DNA from: Streptosporangium amethystogenes
Lineage (GTDB): Bacteria > Actinomycetota > Actinomycetes > Streptosporangiales > Streptosporangiaceae
DNA: 64,000 nucleotides
Direction: 5' to 3'
NCBI RefSeq assembly: GCF_000721075.1
Contig: NZ_JOEQ01000022.1
Location: 62,001 to 126,000, forward strand
The position numbers and the translations under genes are program-made. The notes beneath the pieces are model-generated. The model saw only the letters and a list, made by a program, of their open reading frames with translations. It had not been told where the DNA came from and searched no databases. Shown in pieces: positions 1-9,428 of the stretch (the stretch's first letter is position 1; each line of letters starts with the position of its first letter).

Positions 1-489
1 GCGTCGGTGACCAGCGCGTTGCAGCGGGCAAGGTCGACGCTCAGAACGGTTGACGTCGTGCCCGGTGAGCCGTTCCGGCCGTCCGACCCGGGCCAGCGCG
101 AACTGCTCGCCCGCTACTGCACCGCATTCGAGCGTCACGACATCACCGCGCTCGTCGCCCTGCTGCACGAGGACGCGACGATGTCGATGCCTCCCTTCGC
201 CTGGTGGCTTCGCGGTCGCGACCGGATCGAGCGGGCGCTGCTGGACCCGAACGCGTCCTGCGCGGGCGCGCGCCTCGTCCCGGCCGCGGCGAACGGCTCC
301 CCGGCGTTCTGGCAGACCAGACCCGGTCCCGACGGCGTCCACGTGCCCTTCGGGCTGGTCCTCCTGGACGTGTCCGAGGGCCTGATCGGCGGCATCACCA
401 CCTACCTGGACACCGACCGGCTGATCCTGCTCTTCGGCGCTCCGGCCGGCTCCTCCCGGCCACCGCGAATGATTCCCGCGCACCGATGA
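1..489 (+). CDS. SigG/SigJ-like RNA polymerase sigma factor, C-terminal part (partial)
   Basis: The reading frame is open from base 1, so the gene begins upstream of the window. The first visible residues, ASVTSALQRARSTL, are the end of sigma region 4 (recognition helix followed by the usual SALQRAR). They are followed by about 130 residues of a SnoaL-like (NTF2-fold) domain: RYCTAFERHDITALVALLHEDATMSMPP and HVPFGLVLLD are hallmarks. This layout is that of the sigma-70 subfamily typified by mycobacterial SigG, in which the C-terminal SnoaL domain is fused to the sigma factor and may modulate its activity. A paralogue with the same architecture lies at 61643-62692. A VOC-family gene follows after 62 bases. 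Target promoters and signal are unknown. Confidence 0.85.
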   Translation, partial: ASVTSALQRARSTLRTVDVVPGEPFRPSDPGQRELLARYCTAFERHDITALVALLHEDATMSMPPFAWWLRGRDRIERALLDPNASCAGARLVPAAANGSPAFWQTRPGPDGVHVPFGLVLLDVSEGLIGGITTYLDTDRLILLFGAPAGSSRPPRMIPAHR

Positions 490-551
490 GTTTCGTGACG
501 CCACGGCGTATCACCGTGGACGGCCACTCACAGCAGACCGGAGGAGCGGAC

Positions 552-926
552 ATGACGACTGTCCAGCCCATCATCACCACACCCGACCTGGATCGACTGC
601 GGACCTTCTACGAGCGCCTGCTCGGAGCGGTGGAGGCGAGCCGCTTCCCGGATGACGGCCCCACCTTCTTCGTGAACCTGAAGCTGGGTGACTCGGAACT
701 CGGACTGGTCAACGAGGCGGCGGCCGACCTGTCCGCCCCGCAGCGGATCCTGCTGAGCGTGCAGGTCCACGATGTCGACGGCTTGCTGGAGCAGGTCGGG
801 GCGGCCGGCGGACGGGTGCTCGGCCCGTCGACCGACATGCCCTGGGGAGAACGCGTGGCCCACATCCACGACCCTGACGGAAACATGGTCAACCTGACCC
901 AGCACCTCCAGGAGCGCGCCGGTTGA
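552..926 (+). CDS. VOC (glyoxalase/bleomycin-resistance) family protein
   Basis: A 124-residue single-domain vicinal oxygen chelate protein. It shows the expected start TTPDLDRLRTFYERLLG (first beta-alpha unit) and the C-terminal HIHDPDGNMVNLTQ strand that normally carries a metal ligand. The ATG at 552 is preceded by GGAGG at about 8 bases and is preferred over the longer frame starting upstream, which would run antisense-like through the sigma gene. It lies directly downstream of a SigG-like sigma factor, an arrangement echoed at 61215-61568, so the two may be functionally linked. The substrate cannot be inferred; dioxygenase, lyase and binding-protein roles all occur in the superfamily. 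Confidence 0.85.
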   Translation: MTTVQPIITTPDLDRLRTFYERLLGAVEASRFPDDGPTFFVNLKLGDSELGLVNEAAADLSAPQRILLSVQVHDVDGLLEQVGAAGGRVLGPSTDMPWGERVAHIHDPDGNMVNLTQHLQERAG

Positions 927-1013
927 GAGACCGCTGAAGACCGGTGCGGCGCCCCGGCCGGCGCGAGCCGCGCGACCTCATCGGCGATGAGGTCGCGCGG
1001 GTCTCGTGAACGC

Positions 1014-1607
1014 TCAGCTGCCGTCGTCCGGGGTCACGGGGGCGTGCAGCGGGAGCAGCGCGGTCCCGACCAGCAGCAGTTCGTCGAGCAGCTTCTTGGC
1101 GGACGCGACCACGGCGTCGGTGGCCTGGAACGTCCCGTCCTCGCCGATGTGCTGGGCGATGAACGGGATGTGGACCGCGTCCTGGACCGGGACCATCCGC
1201 AGCGTGGTGACGACCTGCTTGAGCTGCCCGGTCGCCCTGGTCCCGGCCGAGACACCGCCGTAGGAGACGAAACCGACGGCCTTGTGGCGCCACTCGCGGT
1301 TGAGGTAGTCGAGGGCGTTCTTCAACACCGCCGGGTAGCCGTTGTTGTACTCCGGGGTGACCAGCACGTACGCCTGTGCCCGGGAGACACGGGCGCTCCA
1401 GCGCCTGGTGTGCTCGTTGACGTAGTTGCCGGTCATCGGGTGGTTCGGCTCGTCGAACATCGGCAGGTCGACCTCGGCGAGGTCGACGAGCTCGACCTCG
1501 AAGCCCCCGTGGGTCCGGGCGTGGTCGGCGAACCAGGAGGCGACCGCGGCGCCGGCCCGTCCGGGACGGGTGCTGCCGGTGATGATCTGCAGCAGGGGAA
1601 GGGACAT
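1014..1607 (-). CDS. NAD(P)H-dependent FMN reductase family protein
   Basis: A 197-residue flavodoxin-fold protein. The phosphate-binding loop IITGSTRPGRAG is at residues 6-17, and VTPEYNNGYPAVLKNALDYL plus VGFVSYGG are the classic flavin-contacting motifs of the NADPH-dependent FMN reductase / azoreductase family. Such enzymes reduce FMN or small electrophiles in the cytoplasm. The ATG at 1607 is chosen because it has GGGAG about 9 bases upstream; an ATG at 1631 has no convincing ribosome site. The remains of a flavin reductase gene lie immediately upstream on the same strand, so the two may once have formed a flavin-supply pair. Confidence 0.88.
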   Translation of the reverse strand: MSLPLLQIITGSTRPGRAGAAVASWFADHARTHGGFEVELVDLAEVDLPMFDEPNHPMTGNYVNEHTRRWSARVSRAQAYVLVTPEYNNGYPAVLKNALDYLNREWRHKAVGFVSYGGVSAGTRATGQLKQVVTTLRMVPVQDAVHIPFIAQHIGEDGTFQATDAVVASAKKLLDELLLVGTALLPLHAPVTPDDGS

Positions 1608-1627
1608 GGGGTTGCTCCCGTCTGTGG

Positions 1628-1905
1628 TCATGCCGCCCCGTTCAGGTGATCGAGGGCGGTGATGCTGTGGAGACCGCCGGGCGTGGAACATCGGGGGGCG
1701 ACGTCGTCATCGGCGCGGTGACGGAGGACTCGCGGCGGGACCGGTTCGTGGTCACTCCCGGTCGACACGTCGTGGATCTCGCATTCGAGCCAGGCCGCGG
1801 CGCCGTTCTCGGTGACGGACCGGCCGACATCCGCGAACCGGTCGCCGTACGCGCCGCGAGCCGCCGGCGGAGCGGCCCCTGGTCCGCACCCATGATAGAC
1901 AACCC
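1628..1905 (-). pseudogene. Flavin reductase (DIM6/NTAB-type) remnant with several frameshifts
   Basis: Pieces of one flavin reductase can be read on the minus strand only by changing frame. GADQGPLRRRLAA is at 1852-1890. GDRFADVG followed by GAAAWLECEIHDVSTGSDHE is at 1745-1864 in a second frame. A tail, LHSITALDHLNGAA and stop, is at 1628-1678. These correspond to the order seen in FMN-binding flavin reductases (GxDQ..LA.RFA, DRFAG, LECxxxDxxxxGDH, FHxxxxH). The N-terminal half is not found. No continuous open frame exists, so the gene appears dead. It stands between the FMN reductase gene and the MarR gene, all on the same strand. Identification rests on recognising short motifs. Confidence 0.6.
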
Positions 1906-1996
1906 CATCCGTGCGCAGGTCGCGGGCCTCGGCCATGCCATCGGGGCTCCCGGCCCCAGAGCGCGACCGGCGGCGGAGTCTCACCCCGCGGCATGC

Positions 1997-2503
1997 CTAG
2001 TCGGTCGAGACCGCGGAGGAGAGGCCGGCCTTCAGGGAGTCCGCCAGCAGGGTCAGGGCGTCCAGGACGCGCGGCCGGTCCTCGTCGAGCCGGGCCAGCA
2101 GGACCGCCTCGACGCGCAGCTGGCGTGGGAAGAGGGCGTCGATGACCTTCTCCCCTTCGGGAGTGATGGTGATCAGGGCGACTCGCCTGTCGTTGGGACT
2201 CGGCGTGCGGGAGATGTACCCGCGACATTCGAGTTTGGCGAGTGTCTTGCTGACGGCCGCCCGGGACAGGCCATGGTGTTCCGCGATGTGGCGGGCGATG
2301 ACCGGAGTCCGCGCATAGCGCAGCGGAATCAGCAGGTCGGCCTCGTGCGCGGCGAGGGGAGCTCCCTCGTAGATCGGCTCGATGGCCTGGATCAGCAGCC
2401 CGTTGATCCTCTTCAGCAACTCGATGATCTCTCCGGGGGAGGTGTCGAGGCCGGGATGTTCCGCGGCCCACTGGGCCTGGACGGCGGCGGGCGAGGGCAG
2501 CAC
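1997..2503 (-). CDS. MarR family transcriptional regulator
   Basis: A 168-residue winged-helix repressor. The DNA-binding part reads VIARHIAEHHGLSRAAVSKTLAKLE followed by the wing GYISRTPSPNDRRVALITITPEG, which contains the D-R-R wing motif typical of MarR proteins. The GTG start at 2503 is supported by AAGGAG 6 bases upstream. An inverted repeat at 2518-2533 lies just upstream and is a likely autoregulatory operator. The divergent gene it would normally control, an MFS exporter, survives only as a C-terminal fragment starting at about 2540, so this regulator may have lost its main target. Confidence 0.92.
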   Translation of the reverse strand: MLPSPAAVQAQWAAEHPGLDTSPGEIIELLKRINGLLIQAIEPIYEGAPLAAHEADLLIPLRYARTPVIARHIAEHHGLSRAAVSKTLAKLECRGYISRTPSPNDRRVALITITPEGEKVIDALFPRQLRVEAVLLARLDEDRPRVLDALTLLADSLKAGLSSAVSTD

Positions 2504-2517
2504 GACGACTCCTTTTT

Positions 2518-2533
2518 GTTAACCACCGTTACC
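2518..2533. promoter_or_regulatory. Candidate MarR operator
   Basis: The bases gttaac-cacc-gttacc form an inverted repeat matching at 5 of 6 positions per arm, 14 bases upstream of the MarR start and directly before the divergent transporter fragment. Position and symmetry suit an autoregulatory operator; the sequence itself is not a known consensus. Confidence 0.4.
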
Positions 2534-2539
2534 CTATGA

Positions 2540-2780
2540 GTGACCATGAGCGCCATCGGCATGGTGTTCCCGTCCGTGATGAGCCTCGGTCAGACGGTCG
2601 GGCGCGCCGCTCCCGGTGCCGCCTCGGCCCTGATGGGCGGCCTGCAGTTCCTGTTCGGCGCCATCACGGCACCGATCGTCGGCCTGTTCGGCGAGTCGAG
2701 CTCCATGCCCATGGCGGTCATCATCCTCATCGCCCTGCTCCTGGCGGTCCTTAGCCTGGCAGGACTCGCCAGACCCTGGC
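2540..2780 (+). pseudogene. Bcr/CflA-type MFS drug exporter, C-terminal fragment
   Basis: About 80 codons encode the last two transmembrane segments of a 12-TM drug/H+ antiporter: IGMVFPSVMSLGQTVG, GAASALMGGLQFLFGAITAPIVG and a hydrophobic segment from MAVIILIALLLAVLSLAG to LARPW. Full-length members have about 400 residues, so roughly the first 300 are missing. The frame then continues to 2899 as non-homologous readthrough. The fragment directly abuts the MarR promoter region, consistent with an internal deletion that joined the promoter to the 3' end of the exporter gene. No ribosome site precedes the possible GTG (2540) or ATG (2546) starts. Confidence 0.75.
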
Positions 2781-2911
2781 TCCGCCACGGAGAGATCTCC
2801 ACCTCGCACCGACCGGGTTCACCCCCCGGGGTCTCGGCGTGGTTCGTACTTCCGTCCGGATGCCGGGAGGATCGCCGAGTACGCGCGGCCTCCGGGTGAT
2901 GAAACGGTGGA

Positions 2912-3606
2912 GCCGACCCGGTCACCGGCGGCACCGTCACCGTCGACGGCCGGGCCGTCGAGCTCGGCAGCCCCCGCCGTACCCGGCGGGCCGGGGTGGT
3001 GCTCATGCCCCAGGAACGGCACGTCGAGGGCGTCGCCACCGTACTGTCGGTCAGGGAGAACCTGGGCGTCGCCGCCACCGGCAGGACCGCGGTCGCCAGA
3101 GTGGTACGAGGCTCGGCGGAGAACGCGATCGTGGCCGAGGAGATCAGAGAACTCGGCATCAAGGTGGCCTCACCCGACTCCGCCGTCGACCACCTGTCCG
3201 GCGGCAACCAGCAGAAGGTGGTGCTCGGCCGGTCGCTGCTCTCCGCGCCCAAGTGCTGCTCTGCGACGAGCCCACCCAGGGCATCGACGTCGGCGTCCGC
3301 TCCGACATCTACCACCGGCTCCGCTCCACCGCCGACTCCGGGACACCGGTGGTGGTGCTCAGCTCCGACAACGTCGAGCTCGCCGGGCTCTACGACCGGG
3401 TGCTGGTCTTCTCCCGGGGGGAGGTCGTCCGCGAGCTGACCGGGGACCAGATCTCCGAGCACGCCATCACCGAGGCGTCCCTCACCGCCGTCACCACCTC
3501 GGCGCAGAGCGTCGAGGCCACCGCACGGGCAGGAGGCATCGGCGGGTTTCGCAGGCTGCTCTCCAGCGAGCAGGCGCCCAGCGCGTTCCTCGCCGTCGCG
3601 ATCGCA
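2912..3606 (+). pseudogene. Sugar ABC transporter ATPase (RbsA/MglA type), truncated and frameshifted
   Basis: The second ATPase domain of a ribose/galactose-type importer can be read. It begins DPVTGGTVTVDG, then MPQERHVEG, then the signature DHLSGGNQQKVVLGRSLL. At about 3253 the frame breaks: the DNA reads cccaagtgctg where cccaaggtgctg would keep frame, i.e. one missing G. In the next frame the Walker B region CDEPTQGIDVG, the VVLSSDN switch region and the C-terminus follow, with a hydrophobic SSEQAPSAFLAVAIA that may be the start of a fused permease. The Walker A half and any permease are absent. A single-base deletion could in principle be a sequencing error, but the missing N-terminal half could not. 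Confidence 0.8.
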
Positions 3607-3653
3607 CGCTTGCCGAGACAGCGTTCGACCAGATCACGGCGCTTGCAGAGGCA

Positions 3654-3715
3654 GCGGCCGTCCGCCGGATCGCGACGCTCGCGGAGACCCGCGTCGCGAT
3701 CCGGCGGACGGCCGC
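3654..3715. repeat. 25-bp perfect inverted repeat with 12-base spacer
   Basis: The arms at 3654-3678 and 3691-3715 are exact reverse complements. The structure lies between the broken ABC ATPase gene and the convergently transcribed phosphatase gene (stop at 3750). It has no adjacent T-run, so it could be a bidirectional hairpin terminator, or a scar of a mobile element in this decayed region. Confidence 0.8.
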
Positions 3716-3749
3716 CTCGGCTGCCCTCGCGCCCGGGGACCACCCTGCC

Positions 3750-4787
3750 TCAGCCGGGTGGTCCGGGCAGGACCAGTCCCAACGAGGCCGCCAGGTCGAT
3801 CGTTCCGCCGGGTGTCGAGCACCGCCTGGCCAGGCTGGTCTGGTCGAGCCGGCCGTTACGGGCCTGGAACAGGTACCGCGCGGCGGGATGCCGTCGCAGT
3901 TCGTCCGTGGTGAGCTCGTCGGCGACGCGATACGCCGCGGTCACCAAGGCGGGAAGCGACGACCGCAGATCCGCGGCCCACCTCTCGACCGTCTCCAGCC
4001 AGCCGCGTACGGCGGCGTCGGACGTCGCGGAGAATCGCACGATCGTCTCGGTCAGCTCCGGCCAGGTGAGGTCACGCCAGGGCCTGGTCTTCAGGACGGG
4101 CAACTGCCACCGGCGCTTGGCGATCGACCAGTGATCCGCGTGCGCCCGCACCGAGTGGACCGTGAATCCCGGCACGCACAGCGCGGTCAGGTTCCAGCCA
4201 TGGCAGGCACCGGTGTCCAGGCCGAAGATCCTGCCGTCGCGGATCATCGGCTCACGCCCGGTCACATGATGGCCGAACACGACCGGCTTGGCGTCGGTGT
4301 AGTGGTCGTGCCAGTGGCCGTCCGGGAACAACGCGGTGAGCTCTCGCTGGCCGCCGGTCGAGCCGCAGAGGATCTCCTCCTTCTGGTCGGCCGGCGAGAT
4401 TCCGGGCAGCATCGCGGCGTGGACGACCCGGACATGCTCGTTCTCGAAGTAGTAGGGCAGTGTCCGCATCCAGTGGACCGTTTCGGCGTAGTGGTCGCCC
4501 AGCTGCAGGCGCGTGATCTCCTGCGCGTAGGAGAAGATCCCGCGCACGTGCTTCCTCTCGTGGTTGCCCATGACCACGACCGAGTTCGGGCGCTCGCGGA
4601 AAAGACTGACCACCTCACCGGGCGCCGGGCCGCGGTCGACCAGATCGCCGACGCTGACCAGCAGGTCGTCCGGGCGGAGGTCGACCTTCTCCAGCAGTTC
4701 GAGCAGTTCGTCGAAGCAGCCGTGGATGTCGCCGACGATGACGGTACGTCGCACCCCGGCGAGCCTAGGCGGGCAGCTGTCCGGCAC
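3750..4787 (-). CDS. Calcineurin-like metallophosphatase (PrpE/ApaH-type)
   Basis: The protein opens with the full metallophosphatase signature series: GDIHG, GDLVDRG and GNHER, followed by VVHAAMLPG and VVFGHHVTG histidine motifs that complete a dinuclear metal site. The order and spacing fit the bacterial PPP-like group containing PrpE and ApaH (bis-nucleosyl tetraphosphatase or protein phosphatase). A C-terminal extension of about 120 residues of no recognised family follows. The length is 345 residues from a GTG at 4787; a second GTG at 4754 starts just before the first motif and is equally plausible, and neither has a clear ribosome site. It stands alone, convergent with the broken ATPase gene. 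Confidence 0.85.
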   Translation of the reverse strand: MPDSCPPRLAGVRRTVIVGDIHGCFDELLELLEKVDLRPDDLLVSVGDLVDRGPAPGEVVSLFRERPNSVVVMGNHERKHVRGIFSYAQEITRLQLGDHYAETVHWMRTLPYYFENEHVRVVHAAMLPGISPADQKEEILCGSTGGQRELTALFPDGHWHDHYTDAKPVVFGHHVTGREPMIRDGRIFGLDTGACHGWNLTALCVPGFTVHSVRAHADHWSIAKRRWQLPVLKTRPWRDLTWPELTETIVRFSATSDAAVRGWLETVERWAADLRSSLPALVTAAYRVADELTTDELRRHPAARYLFQARNGRLDQTSLARRCSTPGGTIDLAASLGLVLPGPPG

Positions 4788-4987
4788 GCAAAGGATTATC
4801 CGAGGGCCGGTGTGATCACCCCGATCACAGAAAACCCCTGATCACCCACCCGCCCTCGCCACCCTTTTCACCGTGTGCGGCACCTCCCCCCAACGGCGAT
4901 CGATCAGGCGCGCCCCAGATTCCGATCTCAGACCCGTGGGCGAACATGACCTCCCAGACGGATCGCCGCTCGGGTACGTTGAGGCCG

Positions 4988-5998
4988 ATGAGAGATCAGC
5001 GCGCGGAGGTCGTACGGTCCCGGCCGAACGAGGAGACGGTGCCCGCGACGAGCCTGGGTACGGGCCGGTGGCGCGGGAGGCCGGTGGTCGCGGCGCTCGT
5101 GGGCCTGGCCGTCGTGCTCTCCGGCTGCACCGCCTCGTCGGGTGCCGCCTCGTCGGGTGCCGTCTCGTCGACTGCGCCAGGCCGGTCACCCGCACCGCCG
5201 ACTCCGACGTCACAGGCCCCACAGCAGGTGCACGCCCTGCCCGACCCGGGCGCGGCGATTCCCAAGGACCCCGCGAAGCTGGCCCGTTCCCTGACCGGCA
5301 CCGTCGCGGAGCTCCGAGGCGCCATCGACGACTGGATCCGCGACGGGAACCCCGGCAAGGGGCGGCCCCCCGAGCCGGTGGTGCTGCTGGCCCTGCAACA
5401 GCAGCGCGTCTACCGCCATCTGGCCCGCAACCCGGAGGTCGCCTCCCGCACCTACGCCAGGCTGTCGAAGTCCCTGGCCGCGCAGGCGAAGGACAACGTG
5501 ACGGCCATCCGGAACCTGCTCTCCCTCGTCCACCCCATCAGCGGGGCGGCGAAGTTCCGCGTCCAGCCGGCCAAGCCCGCCGATGTCCTGCTCGGCCACT
5601 TCAGGCACGCCGAGCGCCGGTTCGGCGTCGACTGGGAGATCCTGGCTGCGGTGATGTTCGTCGAGACCAAGTTCGGCCGGGTACGGTCACCGAGCCACAC
5701 CGGGGCCAAGGGACCCATGCAGTTCATGCCGGGCACCTGGGCCGCCTACGGGATGGGCGGCGACATCCAGGACACCCGCGACGCCCTGCTCGCCGCGGCC
5801 AACTACCTACATGCCTCGGGGGCACCGCGCGACTACCGGCGCGCGCTGTACGCCTACAACCACTCCTGGGCGTACGTCGACGCGGTGCAACTGCACGCCC
5901 GCCAGATCAAGCGGGACATCAGGAACTACTACGCGTACTACAACTGGCAGGTCTACGTGGTCACCACCAACGGCGACCGCCGCCTCACCGGCCCCTGA
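4988..5998 (+). CDS. Lipoprotein lytic transglycosylase (SLT-type)
   Basis: The N-terminus has a basic stretch, a hydrophobic segment VVAALVGLAVVLSGC and a lipobox (L-S-G-C; Cys47 from this start), so the protein should be a cell-surface lipoprotein. A Pro/Ser/Thr-rich linker and a helical region follow. The C-terminal half is a transglycosylase domain: ILAAVMFVETKFG with the presumed catalytic Glu at about 226, GPMQFMPGTWAAYG, and the YLHASGAPRDYRRALYAYNHS region. It should cleave peptidoglycan glycan strands with anhydro-sugar formation. The ATG at 4988 has GAGG close by; ATG 4946 is an alternative. The last codons are repeated in degenerate form at 7015-7068. Confidence 0.88.
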   Translation: MRDQRAEVVRSRPNEETVPATSLGTGRWRGRPVVAALVGLAVVLSGCTASSGAASSGAVSSTAPGRSPAPPTPTSQAPQQVHALPDPGAAIPKDPAKLARSLTGTVAELRGAIDDWIRDGNPGKGRPPEPVVLLALQQQRVYRHLARNPEVASRTYARLSKSLAAQAKDNVTAIRNLLSLVHPISGAAKFRVQPAKPADVLLGHFRHAERRFGVDWEILAAVMFVETKFGRVRSPSHTGAKGPMQFMPGTWAAYGMGGDIQDTRDALLAAANYLHASGAPRDYRRALYAYNHSWAYVDAVQLHARQIKRDIRNYYAYYNWQVYVVTTNGDRRLTGP

Positions 5999-6129
5999 CC
6001 CCGGGGTGCTCACCGGCGTTCTTACGAAGAGGTCCGGCCGTCAAGGTGCTCCGCGGGGAATCCCCGATGCGGGAGTCACCGCACCGGGAGGTCCTCATCG
6101 CATGGCGTCGCCACCGGGCCCGATGACCG

Positions 6130-6939
6130 CTACGGCAGGCCGTCCTTGTCCTCAAGCTTGGTGGTCACCTTGTTCGCGGGCGGAGCCTTGATGGAGACCC
6201 TGCTCCCCCAGCCGGTGTAGCGGGTCTCGGCGCTGATCGTCTCTTCTTCCGCGCTGGCGCTGTCGAAGATGCCGGCGACCGGGAAGGACGTGGTCAGCTG
6301 CTGCGGGAGCCGGTTGCGGTCCACGATGAGCTTGAACGTCACCACGGTCTTGTCGCTCGACCTGATCGGCAGGGTGGCGCGGAACCAGGGCGAGACCTTG
6401 GCGAGCCGGCCGAACGTGGTGGTGCCGGTGTAGGTGTTACGGGTCTGCTTGGCCCCCTTGAGCAGAGTGGCGAGGGTCGCCGGCTCGGCGACGTTCACGA
6501 GCTGGCTGAACCAACCGGCCACGTCACCGGTCATGCCGTCCGGGCTCTTGTACCAGCTCTTGCCACTCGGCATTTCGTCGCGGTAGGTGCCACCCTGGGA
6601 GTAGCTCGTGGTGCCGATCCGGATCGTCCGCCCGGGGACGAACATACCGTTGTACTGCCCGATCCTCGGGTCGACCGGCATCGCGCCCTTCGAGCTGATG
6701 TCCGAGGCGACGATCCCGGCCCTGCCGAACTGGAACGAGCCCGTACGCTTGAGGTAGGGCCTGGTCTTACCCTCCTTCTTCTGGGTGCTGAGCTCGGTGA
6801 ACTTCACGCCCTTACCCGCGACCAACTGGCTCTTCAACGCCTTGACCGGGTCCGCGGGGGCGGGAGCGGCCTGGGCGGGGGCTGCGGCCACGAGCAGGGT
6901 GGCCGTGGCCACCGCGACACTCGCGATCACTCGCTTCAT
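6130..6939 (-). CDS. Secreted protein of unknown function
   Basis: A 269-residue protein with a clear Sec signal: MKRVIASVAVATATLLV followed by AAAPAQA-AP, with likely cleavage near residue 24. The ATG at 6939 has AAGGA 7 bases upstream. The mature part is rich in beta-strand-like sequence, has conserved-looking stretches such as SYSQGGTYRDEMPSGKSWYK and VTFKLIVDRNRLPQQLTTSF, and no cysteine. The pattern of an amphipathic beta sheet with a central 'YRDEMPSGKSW' hydrolysis-independent loop recalls LolA/LppX-like lipid-carrier folds of actinobacteria, but I cannot confirm membership. It lies between the transglycosylase gene and a duplicated scrap of that gene. Confidence 0.7.
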   Translation of the reverse strand: MKRVIASVAVATATLLVAAAPAQAAPAPADPVKALKSQLVAGKGVKFTELSTQKKEGKTRPYLKRTGSFQFGRAGIVASDISSKGAMPVDPRIGQYNGMFVPGRTIRIGTTSYSQGGTYRDEMPSGKSWYKSPDGMTGDVAGWFSQLVNVAEPATLATLLKGAKQTRNTYTGTTTFGRLAKVSPWFRATLPIRSSDKTVVTFKLIVDRNRLPQQLTTSFPVAGIFDSASAEEETISAETRYTGWGSRVSIKAPPANKVTTKLEDKDGLP

Positions 6940-7014
6940 GTGGGTTCCTTGGTCGTCCGACAGGGAGGAGAAAAGGAAAGCCTGCCGGACCTTGATCACG
7001 AGCGCGTCTCGAAA

Positions 7015-7068
7015 TACGCGATGACCACCAGCGGCGACAGCCGCCTCACCAGCCCTTGACCCGGGGTG
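7015..7068 (+). repeat. Degenerate copy of the 3' end of the lytic transglycosylase gene
   Basis: These bases match 5954-6008 at 47 of 55 aligned positions, with one gap. They translate to Y-A-M-T-T-S-G-D-S-R-L-T-S-P-stop, against Y-V-V-T-T-N-G-D-R-R-L-T-G-P-stop in the intact gene. No other part of the gene is present here, so this is the stub of a lost paralogue or of a past rearrangement. Confidence 0.75.
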
Positions 7069-7159
7069 CGCTTTCTGACTGACTGCGAGGTGATGCGCTC
7101 AAGCAGCCGTCCATGATGCTTGCCTGGATCTTCCCCGTACGTGCGTCTCGCGGAGAAAG

Positions 7160-7185
7160 GTCGGCCACACGCGCCCGTGGCCGAC
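7160..7185 (-). terminator. Hairpin terminator of the cholesterol oxidase gene
   Basis: Arms 7160-7168 and 7177-7185 pair perfectly (gtcggccac / gtggccgac), 18 bases after the stop codon of the gene at 7204. On the transcript the stem is followed by a pyrimidine-rich cctttctcc stretch. Confidence 0.55.
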
Positions 7186-7203
7186 GACGTCATCGGGTCG
7201 TCG

Positions 7204-8886
<1,683 letters not shown>

Positions 8887-8898
8887 CATGTTTCCCGG

Positions 8899-8927
8899 AT
8901 GTTAATCCACCGCGTACCGGAAAGTAA
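8899..8927 (-). promoter_or_regulatory. Predicted promoter of the cholesterol oxidase gene
   Basis: On the minus strand TTACTT (8922-8927) and TAACAT (8899-8904) are separated by 17 bases, a reasonable vegetative -35/-10 pair. The start point would fall near 8892, just before the KstR-type box. Confidence 0.5.
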
Positions 8928-8933
8928 CTTGTG

Positions 8934-9428
8934 TCAGATCGAGGGCGACCGGCCGCTGGGCAGCACGCACACGGTGTCGAGACCCAGCACGTGGTTGAGC
9001 CGGCCGAACGCCAGCCAGGAGCCGATGCTCATGCTCAGCTCCACGATCTCCAGCTGGCTGTAGTGCGCGGTCATCCGGGTCCAGAACTCGTCGTCGAGGC
9101 CGTGGTGGTCCAGGGCGTACCGCTCGGCGTACTCGGCGGCCAGCCGGGTGCGGTCGTCGAAGGCGTCGGTGGTACGCCACTCGGTCACCGCGTCGGCGAA
9201 CTCCTCCTCGACCTTCTGCCCGTCCCGCTCGGTCCGCCAGTCGAGGCAGAAGACGCACCCGTTGATCTGCGCGATCCGCAGCCGGGCGGCCTCGAACTCG
9301 CGGAGTCCAAGGGTCGTGTGGGCGTACACCGCCATCGAGAACTTCGAGGCGGCGACCCCGATGCCGGGAACCATCTCCCCCCACACGTAGCCGATCGCGT
9401 CCTTGCCCTCGGGGATGTCGATATTCAC
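8934..9428 (-). CDS. Carboxymuconolactone decarboxylase (CMD/AhpD) family protein
   Basis: A 164-residue helical protein with the AhpD-like core RLRIAQINGCVFCLDWRTE. The C-x-x-C pair and the following acidic/histidine positions form the redox-active site in peroxidase-type members. The family covers alkylhydroperoxidase partners and lactone decarboxylases; the CxxC favours the former. The GTG start at 9428 has AAGGAG about 8 bases upstream and overlaps the stop of the DapB-like gene by the GTGA arrangement, so the two are translationally coupled. It ends only a few bases before the cholesterol oxidase promoter. A role in steroid or peroxide chemistry is inference from context. Confidence 0.85.
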   Translation of the reverse strand: MNIDIPEGKDAIGYVWGEMVPGIGVAASKFSMAVYAHTTLGLREFEAARLRIAQINGCVFCLDWRTERDGQKVEEEFADAVTEWRTTDAFDDRTRLAAEYAERYALDHHGLDDEFWTRMTAHYSQLEIVELSMSIGSWLAFGRLNHVLGLDTVCVLPSGRSPSI

